A stretch of 5,441 bases of DNA from Actinomycetes bacterium (GCA_024641205.1 JAHEDM010000195.1:1-5441); one strand, 5' to 3'; shown: positions 1-5,402, counted from the first letter of the stretch. The notes: generated by a model not told the origin, from the letters alone. Numbers and translations are program-made.

Positions 1-2
1 TA

Positions 3-209
3 CTGGCCGACATAGCTCCCGAGGTCGATGCCGACGACGTCGACCGCGGAGTGGATCTAACCGAACAACTTGACCTGGACTCGATGGACTACCTGAACTG
101 GATGCTCGGCATAAACCAGCAGACGGGCATCGAGATTCCCGAGCGGGACTATCCCAAATTCCTGACTCTCAACGGAGCGGTCGATTATCTGGTTGGAGCC
201 AGGGTGTAG
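3..209 (+). CDS. Acyl carrier protein (phosphopantetheine-binding), 5' end cut off by the window
   Basis: The open frame from the left edge encodes 68 residues and stops at TAG 207-209. It contains the ACP signature L-D-L-D-S-M-D. The serine codon at 81-83 is the expected attachment site for 4'-phosphopantetheine. Downstream come the amphipathic helix DYLNWMLGINQQTGIEIPE and the closing helix GAVDYLVGARV, the usual helix II to IV order of an ACP. A typical ACP is about 80 residues, so only roughly the first 10-20 are missing. It would carry acyl chains as thioesters in fatty acid, polyketide or related synthesis in the cytoplasm. The partner pathway is outside the window. The motif is DSM rather than the DSL usual in fatty-acid AcpP, and the domain has Trp and Gln-rich positions, so a specialised stand-alone carrier protein is possible. 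Confidence 0.85.
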   Translation: MADIAPEVDADDVDRGVDLTEQLDLDSMDYLNWMLGINQQTGIEIPERDYPKFLTLNGAVDYLVGARV

Positions 210-253
210 ATCATGGATGGTCGGTCCGACCGGATGTCACTATCTGCACGAAG

Positions 254-280
254 TGAGGGGCCCCGATTTGGGGCCCCTCA
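254..280. terminator. Bidirectional GC-rich terminator hairpin between the ACP gene and rnpB
   Basis: A perfect 11-bp stem (TGAGGGGCCCC at 254-264 with GGGGCCCCTCA at 270-280) encloses a five-base loop, GATTT. It sits exactly between two convergent genes, 45 bases after the ACP stop and just beyond the 3' end of rnpB, so it can serve both strands. Neither side has a real T tract, which is common for actinobacterial terminators. The role is inferred from position and stem strength. Confidence 0.75.
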
Positions 281-287
281 TAAACCC

Positions 288-710
288 GCGAGTCCGCCTA
301 TAAGCCGGATTCTGTGCCGATCCGAAGATCGGCGACGGTCATCTATCTGGGGCAAACGTCTCCGTTTGCCTCGTTGCGGCCTACCTGGGAGATAGGGCGG
401 GTCGCCCGCTCCCTGCTTGGCCTTGCTCCCGGTGGGGTTTGCCGAGCCGGGCCGGTTACCCGGCCCGCTGGTGGTCTCTTACACCACCGTTTCACCTTTG
501 CCTGTGAAGTGATGCTCATCGCACCACTGCGAGATCGAAACCCCGCACGAAACCGGTTTGCACCGGTTTCGTCCCATCGGCCGTCTGTTCTCTGTGGCAC
601 TTTCCGTCGGCTCGCACCGCCTGGACGTTATCCAGCACCGTACCCTGTGGAGTCCGGACTTTCCTCTACGAGTTCCGAAGAACCCACAGCGACCGTCCGG
701 CGGACTCGCC
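288..710 (-). ncRNA. rnpB: RNase P RNA (bacterial, type A-like)
   Basis: This is the catalytic RNA of ribonuclease P, which removes the 5' leader from pre-tRNAs. Read on the minus strand it contains the near-universal block GAGGAAAGTCCGGACTCC (666-649). It also has the AGATAGATGACCG element near 347-335 and the 3' block ACAGAATCCGGCTTAT (315-300). The ends are set by a perfect 11-bp P1 helix: GCGAGTCCGCC (709-699) pairs with GGCGGACTCGC (298-288). Other visible helices are a 9-bp stem at 549-557/562-570, a 7-bp stem at 449-455/460-466 closed by a GTAA (GNRA) loop on the RNA strand, and a P15-like helix at 387-391/409-413. The length of about 423 nt fits the family. Exact ends are uncertain by a few bases. 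Every protein-like open frame inside this interval is spurious. Confidence 0.97.
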
Positions 711-715
711 CAGAA

Positions 716-721
716 AGGATA
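716..721 (-). promoter_or_regulatory. Candidate -10 box of rnpB
   Basis: On the minus strand the hexamer TATCCT (721-716) lies six bases before the predicted first nucleotide of rnpB (about 709-710), the right distance for a sigma-70-type -10 element. The region 17 bases further upstream (TGTATT) is a poor -35 match. The spacer to the upstream membrane-protein gene is only 47 bases, so rnpB could also receive read-through transcription. Confidence 0.35.
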
Positions 722-757
722 CCTCCTCAACGCCGCCTAATACAGTACGTATTCGGC

Positions 758-1126
758 CTACCGCTCTCCGCGACCGCCGACGTATCCACCCAGCGCCCCG
801 AAGAGAGCAGCCAGCAGGGCGAACCCGGCCAATGTGAGGGGTGTGGCGCCGCTGCCGCGCACCAACGCATCCGTGCCGACCACTGCGACCGTCAGGAGCG
901 CTGCAAGCGATCCGTGCAGCGGGCCGTTCTGAAAGACGAATTTGGCTGCGGTGAAACCGGCGACGAACAAACCGAGCAGCGCGCCCATCACCAGGCCCGA
1001 CGAGAACGGATCGGTCGCCCCCAGAACCCCTGCCAAGAGGGAGGCGACCATGCCGCCCAACACGGTCGAGAGAAGACCGGCCGCCGCTCCGATGATTATT
1101 GCGCGAAAACGCACCGGAGTAGTCAT
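758..1126 (-). CDS. Small multi-spanning membrane protein of unknown function
   Basis: The 122-residue product is almost entirely hydrophobic. Four likely membrane helices lie at about residues 9-37, 42-65, 69-88 and 95-118, with Gly/Ala-rich faces (GAAAGLL, GALLGLFVAG, LLAALFGALGG). The N-terminus is short and the tail (GRGER) is positively charged. No catalytic motif is visible and I do not recognise a named family. It resembles the many small 3-4 helix integral membrane proteins of actinobacteria. The ATG at 1126-1124 is chosen because GAGGAGG lies directly upstream and because the open frame before it encodes arginine- and serine-rich sequence unlike a real protein. It lies 67 bases downstream of the cyclotransferase-like gene and 47 bases before rnpB, all in the same direction, so co-transcription is likely. 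Confidence 0.75.
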   Translation of the reverse strand: MTTPVRFRAIIIGAAAGLLSTVLGGMVASLLAGVLGATDPFSSGLVMGALLGLFVAGFTAAKFVFQNGPLHGSLAALLTVAVVGTDALVRGSGATPLTLAGFALLAALFGALGGYVGGRGER

Positions 1127-1193
1127 GTCCTCCTCGGCCGCTCCAAGGTGTGACGGGGTCCCGCACCCGCTGGCGCCGCGGCTTCTCGGTGAC

Positions 1194-1649
1194 TCAGAAG
1201 AGCGGCTCTTCGACGTACTCCTCGAGTCCAGCCACCCACCCGGCCGGGAGCTTCCAGTGGCGGCCCCCTTCGACCACCAGCCGCATGTACTCCCGCGACG
1301 GCGTTCGCTCGGGACCAGCCGAACCGTTGTGGACGTGCGTGAGTACTGAGTGGCGATGACCCTCACGATCCACGGCCTTGAAGTCTTCGGTCGGGATGCG
1401 GCCTTCTTTGGCTTCCGCCGCGTTCAGCTCAGCCAGTTGCCCGGCGGGTATCTCGAACACTGCGCCCCAGACCGTGTTGCCGGCTTCGGGCCGAACGGAT
1501 GGCAGACCACCTTCCCACGTGCCGTTGCTGTATGGGAACACGAGCTTGGTTTCCGGGAGATGGGCGATGAAACTGAACCGAGCTTCTGGAACTGCCTCGC
1601 CCATGCGACGAGGCGAGATGAGCGCGGTGTATGCAAAGTACAGCCTCAT
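1194..1649 (-). CDS. Gamma-glutamylcyclotransferase-like (GGCT/AIG2 fold) protein
   Basis: The 151-residue protein starts with MRLYFAYTALISPRRM, matching the opening beta strand and loop of the GGCT/AIG2 family (usually YFAYGSNL). It continues with a buried strand ARFSFIAHLP, the WEGGLPSVRPEAGNTVWGAV segment, and ELNAAEA. There Glu79 falls at the position of the family's catalytic acid, the last E of the usual LDxxE. Family members release 5-oxoproline from gamma-glutamyl peptides or amines in the cytosol. The substrate is unknown here. The usual glycine-serine-asparagine of the first loop is replaced by Thr-Ala-Leu, so activity is not assured. The ATG at 1649-1647 is supported by GGAGG seven bases upstream. 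A GTG two codons earlier overlaps that spacing and is less likely. The stop is TGA. Confidence 0.75.
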   Translation of the reverse strand: MRLYFAYTALISPRRMGEAVPEARFSFIAHLPETKLVFPYSNGTWEGGLPSVRPEAGNTVWGAVFEIPAGQLAELNAAEAKEGRIPTEDFKAVDREGHRHSVLTHVHNGSAGPERTPSREYMRLVVEGGRHWKLPAGWVAGLEEYVEEPLF

Positions 1650-1686
1650 GCTCACGCCTCCAACTCCTCGAATCCGCGGGGAAACC

Positions 1687-1692
1687 ATTGTA
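1687..1692 (-). promoter_or_regulatory. Candidate -10 box for the minus-strand cyclotransferase-like gene
   Basis: TACAAT on the minus strand (1692-1687) is one base from the consensus TATAAT and lies about 37 bases before the ATG, giving a short leader that includes the ribosome site. No good -35 hexamer is visible at 16-18 bases upstream (CCAATG). It sits in the 197-base gap shared with the divergent glutaryl-CoA dehydrogenase gene. I could not identify a convincing promoter for that gene in this gap. Confidence 0.35.
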
Positions 1693-1846
1693 GTGAGGAA
1701 AAACACCTCCATTGGCTCTGGCCGCCAAAAACCCTTCGGCTGTTGGCAGGAAGCGGTCACGATGGCCACGAACCGGCAGTAGCCTGGAAGCGGCTGAACC
1801 GGCCTGACCGGCTCACGACATTGCCCGAGACGCTCTGAGGTGAACC

Positions 1847-3022
1847 ATGGCACAGGGACCCGACCCCCGCGATTTTCTCGCGATCGACACGCTGCTGTCG
1901 AGCGAGGAGAGACTATTGCGTGACACGGTTCGCCGGTTTGTGGGTGAGCGGATCATTCCTGACGTGGCGGCCTGGTTCGAGCAGGGGGTGTTTCCCAAGG
2001 AACTCGCCAAAGAGATGGGCGCTCTCGGCTTGTTTGGAATGCACCTCGAGGGTTACGGATGTGCGGGTACCAGCGCCGTGGAATACGGTCTCGCCTGTCT
2101 CGAACTCGAGGCCGGTGACAGCGGGGCGCGGAGTTTTGTCTCCGTGCAAGGGTCACTAGCAATGTTCCCGATCTGGAAGTACGGATCGGAGGAACAGAAG
2201 CAACGCTGGCTGCCGCCGATGGCCGCAGGCGAAGTGATCGGCTGCTTCGGGCTAACGGAAGCCGATGCCGGAAGCGACCCCGCCAGCATGCGCACCCACG
2301 CCCGTCGGGACGGAGATGATTGGGTGCTCAACGGCAGCAAGATGTGGATCACCAATGGCGGGATCGCCGATGTTGCGATTGTATGGGCCAATACCGACGA
2401 TGGTGTACGCGGCTTCATTGTTCCGACCGACACGCCCGGATTCACCACCAACGACATCCACAACAAGCTCTCGCTACGCGCCTCGGTGACCTCCGAGTTG
2501 GTTTTCGACGACGTGCGACTCCCGGCGGATGCGGTGCTCCCGGAGGTAGCGTCGATGCGCGGCCCGCTCTCGTGTCTCAACGAAGCCCGGTTTGGGATTC
2601 TGTTTGGGGCCATCGGCGCAGCTCGGGCCTGCTACGAAGTGGCTCTCGACTACGCAAGAGAACGAGTTCAGTTCGGTGTGCCGATTGCCTCGTTCCAAAT
2701 CACGCAGCAAAAGCTGGTCGAAATGATGGTGGCCGTCAACCGGGGAAGTCTGGTGGCGCTCCACCTCGGCCGGATGAAGGATGCCGGTACCCTTTCTCAC
2801 CAGCACGTCAGCTTCGGGAAAATGGACAATGTCCGAGCCGCACTCGAAGTAGCCAGATCGGCGCGCAGCGTTCTCGGTGCGAACGGGATCACGCTCGAAT
2901 ACCCGGTGATCCGGCACATGAACAACCTGGAATCGGTCTACACCTACGAAGGCACTCACGAGGTGCACACCCTGATCATGGGAAATGCCATAACCGGGAT
3001 CGAAGCGTTTCGAGCAGGGTGA
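1847..3022 (+). CDS. gcdH: Glutaryl-CoA dehydrogenase (FAD-dependent, decarboxylating)
   Basis: This 391-residue acyl-CoA dehydrogenase family enzyme converts glutaryl-CoA to crotonyl-CoA and CO2 in lysine and tryptophan breakdown, passing electrons to electron-transfer flavoprotein. Segments match the GCDH branch specifically. They are LEGYGCAG (residues 68-74), DSGARSFVSVQ (91-101, with Arg95 at the position of the glutaryl-carboxylate-binding Arg94 of the human enzyme), CFGLTEADAGSDP (133-145), WITN (167-170, flavin contact), LNEARFGILFGAIGA (244-258), RVQFGVP (273-279) and ITGIEAF at the C-terminus. The catalytic base is Glu368 in TYEGTHE, preceded by Tyr367 as in human GCDH. The length is that of a complete bacterial enzyme. 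The ATG is preceded by GAGG (1837-1840) at six bases. It stands alone between a divergent gene and a structured spacer. Other acyl-CoA dehydrogenases are less likely because of Arg95 and the C-terminal match. Confidence 0.95.
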   Translation: MAQGPDPRDFLAIDTLLSSEERLLRDTVRRFVGERIIPDVAAWFEQGVFPKELAKEMGALGLFGMHLEGYGCAGTSAVEYGLACLELEAGDSGARSFVSVQGSLAMFPIWKYGSEEQKQRWLPPMAAGEVIGCFGLTEADAGSDPASMRTHARRDGDDWVLNGSKMWITNGGIADVAIVWANTDDGVRGFIVPTDTPGFTTNDIHNKLSLRASVTSELVFDDVRLPADAVLPEVASMRGPLSCLNEARFGILFGAIGAARACYEVALDYARERVQFGVPIASFQITQQKLVEMMVAVNRGSLVALHLGRMKDAGTLSHQHVSFGKMDNVRAALEVARSARSVLGANGITLEYPVIRHMNNLESVYTYEGTHEVHTLIMGNAITGIEAFRAG

Positions 3023-3101
3023 ATCCCCCTCCCGCCCGGCGAGCGGAGCGAGTCGGTTGGGGGGAGGTGGTTCGGCTTGGAAGCCGAACCGGAGGGGGGA
3101 T
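3023..3101. repeat. Folded GC-rich intergenic element after gcdH (REP-like or terminator)
   Basis: The element starts at the base after the gcdH stop. Outer arms ATCCCCCTCC (3023-3032) and GGAGGGGGGAT (3091-3101) pair with one extra G. Inside is a near-perfect hairpin, GGTTCGGCTT (3069-3078) with AAGCCGAACC (3081-3090), and a weaker pair CCGGC/GTCGG (3036-3040/3052-3056) around GAGCGGAGCGA. Its placement suggests termination or 3'-end protection of the gcdH mRNA. Its modular arms resemble dispersed REP-type repeats. No T tract follows. Copy number cannot be judged from one window. Confidence 0.55.
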
Positions 3102-3117
3102 CGTTCCCACCAACGAT
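3100..3117. repeat. Small perfect inverted repeat, possible operator or weak hairpin
   Basis: ATCGTT (3100-3105) and AACGAT (3112-3117) are exact inverted repeats separated by CCCACC. The element lies between the folded element after gcdH and the presumed trpD promoter, about 57 bases before its -10 box. It could be an operator half-site pair or the last small hairpin of the folded element. There is no direct evidence for either. Confidence 0.35.
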
Positions 3118-3146
3118 TTGATGCGCACGGTCAAACGGAGCCGCAA

Positions 3147-3170
3147 CTGGTAACTGGTATCTGGTAACTG
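3147..3170 (+). repeat. Heptamer tandem repeat upstream of trpD
   Basis: Three and a half copies of a 7-base unit occur in a row: CTGGTAA, CTGGTAT, CTGGTAA, then CTG. They end three bases before the presumed -10 box of trpD and so occupy the -35 and spacer region. Copy number changes would shift promoter spacing by seven bases. Confidence 0.8.
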
Positions 3171-3173
3171 CCT

Positions 3174-3186
3174 TAGACTCACCTCC
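3174..3186 (+). promoter_or_regulatory. Candidate leaderless promoter -10 box of trpD
   Basis: TAGACT (3174-3179) matches TATAAT at four of six positions including the first two and last T. It lies seven bases before the trpD ATG, so transcription would begin at or next to the start codon. In agreement, no Shine-Dalgarno sequence precedes the ATG (the bases are CACCTCC, the wrong complement). Leaderless genes are common in actinobacteria. The -35 side is covered by the heptamer repeat. Confidence 0.45.
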
Positions 3187-4233
3187 ATGGCTGACTTCAC
3201 TCCTTTCCCTTGGTCGGAGCTGCTGGGGACGCTTGCAGCAGGTGAGGACCTGTCTGAGGAACGTTCACGCGCGGCGATGACCGAAATCATGGCCGGTCGC
3301 GCCACCCATGCGCAGGTCGCCGGGATGATCCTGGCGATGCGGATCAAGGGCGAGACCATCGACGAGATCGTCGGGCTGGTGCGAGCGATGCGCGACGCAT
3401 CGGTCCCCATCGAAGTCGACGAACCGGTGATCGTCGACACGGCCGGCACCGGGGGAGACCGATCCGGAACCTTCAATATCTCAACAACCGCCGCTTTCAT
3501 AGCTGCCGGGGCCGGAGTGCGGGTTGCCAAACACGGCAACCGGGCCGCTTCCTCCCTATCGGGCTCGGCCGACCTGCTGGAAGGGTTGGGAGTCGTCATC
3601 GATCTGCCGCCTGCGGCCACCGCCACCCTCCTCGAGGAGGCGGGCTTCGCGTTTTTCTTTGCCCCCACCTACCACCCCGCGATGCGCCATGCAGCCCCGG
3701 TTCGGACCCAGTTGGGCGTGCCAACCGTGTTCAATTTCCTTGGACCGCTCGCCAACCCGGCCGGGTCGCGACACCAGACCGTCGGCGTGTCGGACGCAAC
3801 CATGGCAGGAAAGATGATCGGGGCCTTGCAGCGGCTGGGTGCCAAGTACGCATTCGTCTACTACGGCGAGGACGGCCTCGACGAGATCACCACTACCGGC
3901 CCTTCCTTCATCTATCGCCTTCGCGACGATGAGATAACCCACGCCGAGTTCACGCCGGAGGACTTCGGAGTGCCGCGAGCCAGAGCCGAGGATCTCCGGG
4001 GAGGAACGATCCAGGAAAACGTGGCAATCTGCAGAGAAATTCTGGGCGGAGAGCCCGGACCGAAGCGCGACATTGCCGTCGTCAACGCGGCCCCGGCCAT
4101 TGTTGTGGCAGGCCTGGCTTCCGGCTTCGAAGAAGCGGTGCTCAAGGCCGCTGCGTCTATCGATAGCGGCTCGGCAGCCGCCGTTCTCGACCGCGTTATC
4201 GAGCGGAGCCGGCAACTCGCTTCGGACGGCTGA
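3187..4233 (+). CDS. trpD: Anthranilate phosphoribosyltransferase
   Basis: This 348-residue enzyme joins anthranilate to PRPP to give phosphoribosyl-anthranilate, the second step of the tryptophan branch. The helical N-terminal domain (about 1-75) is followed by the nucleoside-phosphorylase class III-type catalytic domain. The PRPP loop GTGGD is at residues 87-91, NIST at 97-100, and KHGNRAASS at 115-123. HPAMRHAAPVR is at 163-173, with the arginine that contacts anthranilate. NFLGPLANP is at 183-191, and the Asp-Glu pair of GLDE at 232-233 binds magnesium. All key residues are present and the length is normal. No other trp genes are adjacent, so the pathway genes are scattered in this genome. 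The fur-family gene starts 5 bases after its stop, indicating co-transcription. Translation probably starts without a leader. Confidence 0.97.
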   Translation: MADFTPFPWSELLGTLAAGEDLSEERSRAAMTEIMAGRATHAQVAGMILAMRIKGETIDEIVGLVRAMRDASVPIEVDEPVIVDTAGTGGDRSGTFNISTTAAFIAAGAGVRVAKHGNRAASSLSGSADLLEGLGVVIDLPPAATATLLEEAGFAFFFAPTYHPAMRHAAPVRTQLGVPTVFNFLGPLANPAGSRHQTVGVSDATMAGKMIGALQRLGAKYAFVYYGEDGLDEITTTGPSFIYRLRDDEITHAEFTPEDFGVPRARAEDLRGGTIQENVAICREILGGEPGPKRDIAVVNAAPAIVVAGLASGFEEAVLKAAASIDSGSAAAVLDRVIERSRQLASDG

Positions 4234-4238
4234 AACCG

Positions 4239-4670
4239 ATGCACCTTTCGGCCGACGATCTCGTCAAAACTCTCCGGGAGCGCTCCCTCCGTATCACCAA
4301 AGCTCGACGGGCAATATGCGAAGTGCTGGCAACGTCGCACGAAGAACATATGAGCGCGGCGGATATCCTCGAACGGGCTCGAGTGCGAGCCGGGGTGGCA
4401 ATTGACCAATCAACCGTCTATCGGACCCTCGATGTGCTTGAGGAGTTCGGCTACCTGCATCATGTTCATCTCGGACACGGCGCCGGCGTGTACCACCTCT
4501 CCGAAGAGTCTGATCATCAGCATCTGGTCTGCGAACACTGTGGGACATCGGTGGAAATACCCTTGGAAGAACTAGCTCCGGTTCTGGCATCGGTTACTGC
4601 CCGATACGGTTTCGTGGCCGAGGGTGTGCATTTCGCCCTCGTCGGCACGTGCGAGAGCTGCGCGAAGTAG
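4239..4670 (+). CDS. Fur-family metal-responsive transcription regulator
   Basis: The 143-residue protein has the Fur layout: an N-terminal winged helix (about 1-82) with recognition helix DQSTVYRTLDVLEEFGY (56-72), then a dimerisation and metal-binding domain. Histidines 93 and 95 with C98-x-x-C101 (DHQHLVCEHC) and the C-terminal C138-x-x-C141 are the family metal positions; the four cysteines form the usual structural zinc site. His75 and His77 (HVH) and His131 (VHFALVG) stand where the nickel regulator Nur of Streptomyces has its nickel ligands. Fur and PerR lack the HVH pair. The subtype (Fur, PerR, Zur or Nur) is therefore open, with Nur-like a reasonable guess. It starts 5 bases after trpD with no clear ribosome site, so translation is probably coupled. 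I saw no clear palindromic operator nearby. Confidence 0.93.
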   Translation: MHLSADDLVKTLRERSLRITKARRAICEVLATSHEEHMSAADILERARVRAGVAIDQSTVYRTLDVLEEFGYLHHVHLGHGAGVYHLSEESDHQHLVCEHCGTSVEIPLEELAPVLASVTARYGFVAEGVHFALVGTCESCAK

Positions 4671-4775
4671 CCGTCCGCTTTCCGCTACATCTAAACAAAT
4701 CGTGAACCTTGGCCGGGAATGATCACAACCGTCGGGTGGTTGCGTACAGTGTTTGGGTATCGACCAGGGAGAAGC

Positions 4776-5402
4776 ATGCGGCCTTGGATTCAGCGCAGCG
4801 CCGTGCTGGCTGCCTTGCTGCTGGCGGTAACGGCCTGTGCAGGGGACGGCGGATCGGAAGAAACCGGGGCGACCACTTCGGCCACTACGACGTCGCAGGC
4901 CCCATCTCCAACAACGGGAGCCGGCGGAGATGAAGAGCAAACCTCAACGACCGGGACGACCGCCGAGACACCCCAGGTTGAAGGTCCCGCCGCCCCCGAT
5001 TTCGTCTTTGCGCTTTCCGACGGATCTTCGTTCTCGCTCAGCGACGAGCAGATGCCTGTCTATCTGGTGTTCTGGGCCGAGTGGTGAAGCACCTGTCGAC
5101 GGGAGTTGCCCGTCGTTGACAAACTTGCTGCTGAGTACGCCGATCGGGTTGAGTTCGTAGCCGTCGCCTGGCAATCCACCTTCGACAAGACGGCCGCCCG
5201 GGCCGCAGAGCTGATGCCATCCGGAGCCATCCAGTGGGGTTTGGATGAGCAACAAGCCGTATTCGCTACCTATGGCATTGGTGGCCAACCGTGGACCGTC
5301 CTCATCACCGGGAGCGACGTTGAAGTGCAACGCTGGCCGGGTGCTCGATCAGAGGATGAGATCCGCCGGGCCCTCGACGATCTTATCGCCCTGGGGGCGT
5401 GA
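4776..5402 (+). CDS. TlpA/thioredoxin-like lipoprotein, predicted selenoprotein with in-frame TGA (UxxC)
   Basis: Read through the TGA at 5085-5087, this gene gives 208 residues. Residues 1-21 are a lipoprotein signal (basic start, hydrophobic LAALLLAVTA, lipobox V-T-A-C with Cys21 to be lipidated). Residues 22-72 are a Thr/Ser/Gly/Glu-rich linker. From APDF (73-76) a redoxin/TlpA fold begins: VYLVFWAEW (95-103), then Sec104-Ser-Thr-Cys107, RRELPVVDKLAAEY (108-121), VEFVAVAW (125-132), and YGIGGQPWTVLI with the cis-proline at 172. Relatives read FWAxWCxxC, so the TGA replaces the first, nucleophilic cysteine. The protein should act outside the membrane as a thiol oxidoreductase or peroxide-reducing enzyme; the partner is unknown. 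The ATG at 4776 is chosen for its signal peptide and AGGGAG four bases upstream. An ATG at 4719 would add 19 residues without a ribosome site. Cys-to-stop mutation or a sequence error remains possible. Confidence 0.8.
5085..5087 (+). other. In-frame TGA predicted to encode selenocysteine (Sec104)
   Basis: The codon sits between TGG (Trp103) and AGC-ACC-TGT (Ser-Thr-Cys107) and occupies the first position of the CxxC redox motif. Cys/Sec exchange is the typical signature of selenoproteins. TGA is the normal stop of four genes in this window (at 1196-1194 on the minus strand, 3020-3022, 4231-4233 and 5400-5402), so general reassignment of TGA is excluded. Confidence 0.78.
5094..5121 (+). promoter_or_regulatory. 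Predicted bacterial SECIS hairpin inside the coding region
   Basis: CGACGGG (5097-5103) pairs with CCCGTCG (5109-5115) in seven perfect pairs around the five-base loop AGTTG (5104-5108). TGT (5094-5096) pairs with ACA (5119-5121) beyond a three-base bulge on the 3' side. The loop begins 16 bases after the TGA and has G at its second base followed by T. That agrees with the known bacterial rule of a loop 16-37 bases downstream with a G in its first two positions, and with the G-U contacted by SelB in Escherichia coli fdhF. An equally good register pairs GACGGG/CCCGTC and TGTC/GACA. The hairpin would recruit SelB with Sec-tRNA and GTP during translation. Confidence 0.7.

Noticed and set aside
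314..1153. Long plus-strand open frame over rnpB and the membrane-protein gene
   Set aside because: It overlaps the conserved RNase P RNA and then the antisense of a hydrophobic protein. Its composition (Arg, Pro and Gln rich) is typical of a shadow frame.
1127..1366. Upstream extension of the small membrane protein to a 202-residue product
   Set aside because: The extra 80 residues are Arg/Ser/Gly-rich, overlap the cyclotransferase-like gene in another frame, and a good ribosome site supports the internal ATG at 1126.
1650..1846. Possible small gene in the divergent gap
   Set aside because: The open frames here are shadows without ribosome sites or recognisable protein features. Only a candidate -10 box for the minus-strand gene is supportable.
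2053..2613. Antisense open frames within gcdH (similar ones occur in trpD)
   Set aside because: These are expected in high-GC coding DNA. They have no ribosome sites or domain-like sequence, and the sense genes are unmistakable.
4745..4750. TACAGT as the -10 box for the selenoprotein gene
   Set aside because: It is reasonably placed 25 bases before the ATG, but the -35 side (ATCACA at 17 bases) is weak and the gene could be transcribed with trpD-fur, so I did not list it as a feature.
4719..5087. Treating the lipoprotein as a complete gene ending at the TGA at 5085-5087
   Set aside because: It would end inside the thioredoxin active-site strand without any redox motif, and the same frame continues with the rest of the domain. 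The 4719 start also lacks a ribosome site and spoils the signal peptide.
5085..5087. Genome-wide reassignment of TGA to Trp or Gly
   Set aside because: TGA is the plausible terminator of four genes in the window, tryptophan is encoded by TGG throughout, and only one in-frame TGA occurs.
5106..5402. Separate downstream gene starting at TTG 5106
   Set aside because: It lacks a ribosome site of its own, starts in the middle of a helix and excludes Cys107. It is the second half of the selenoprotein.
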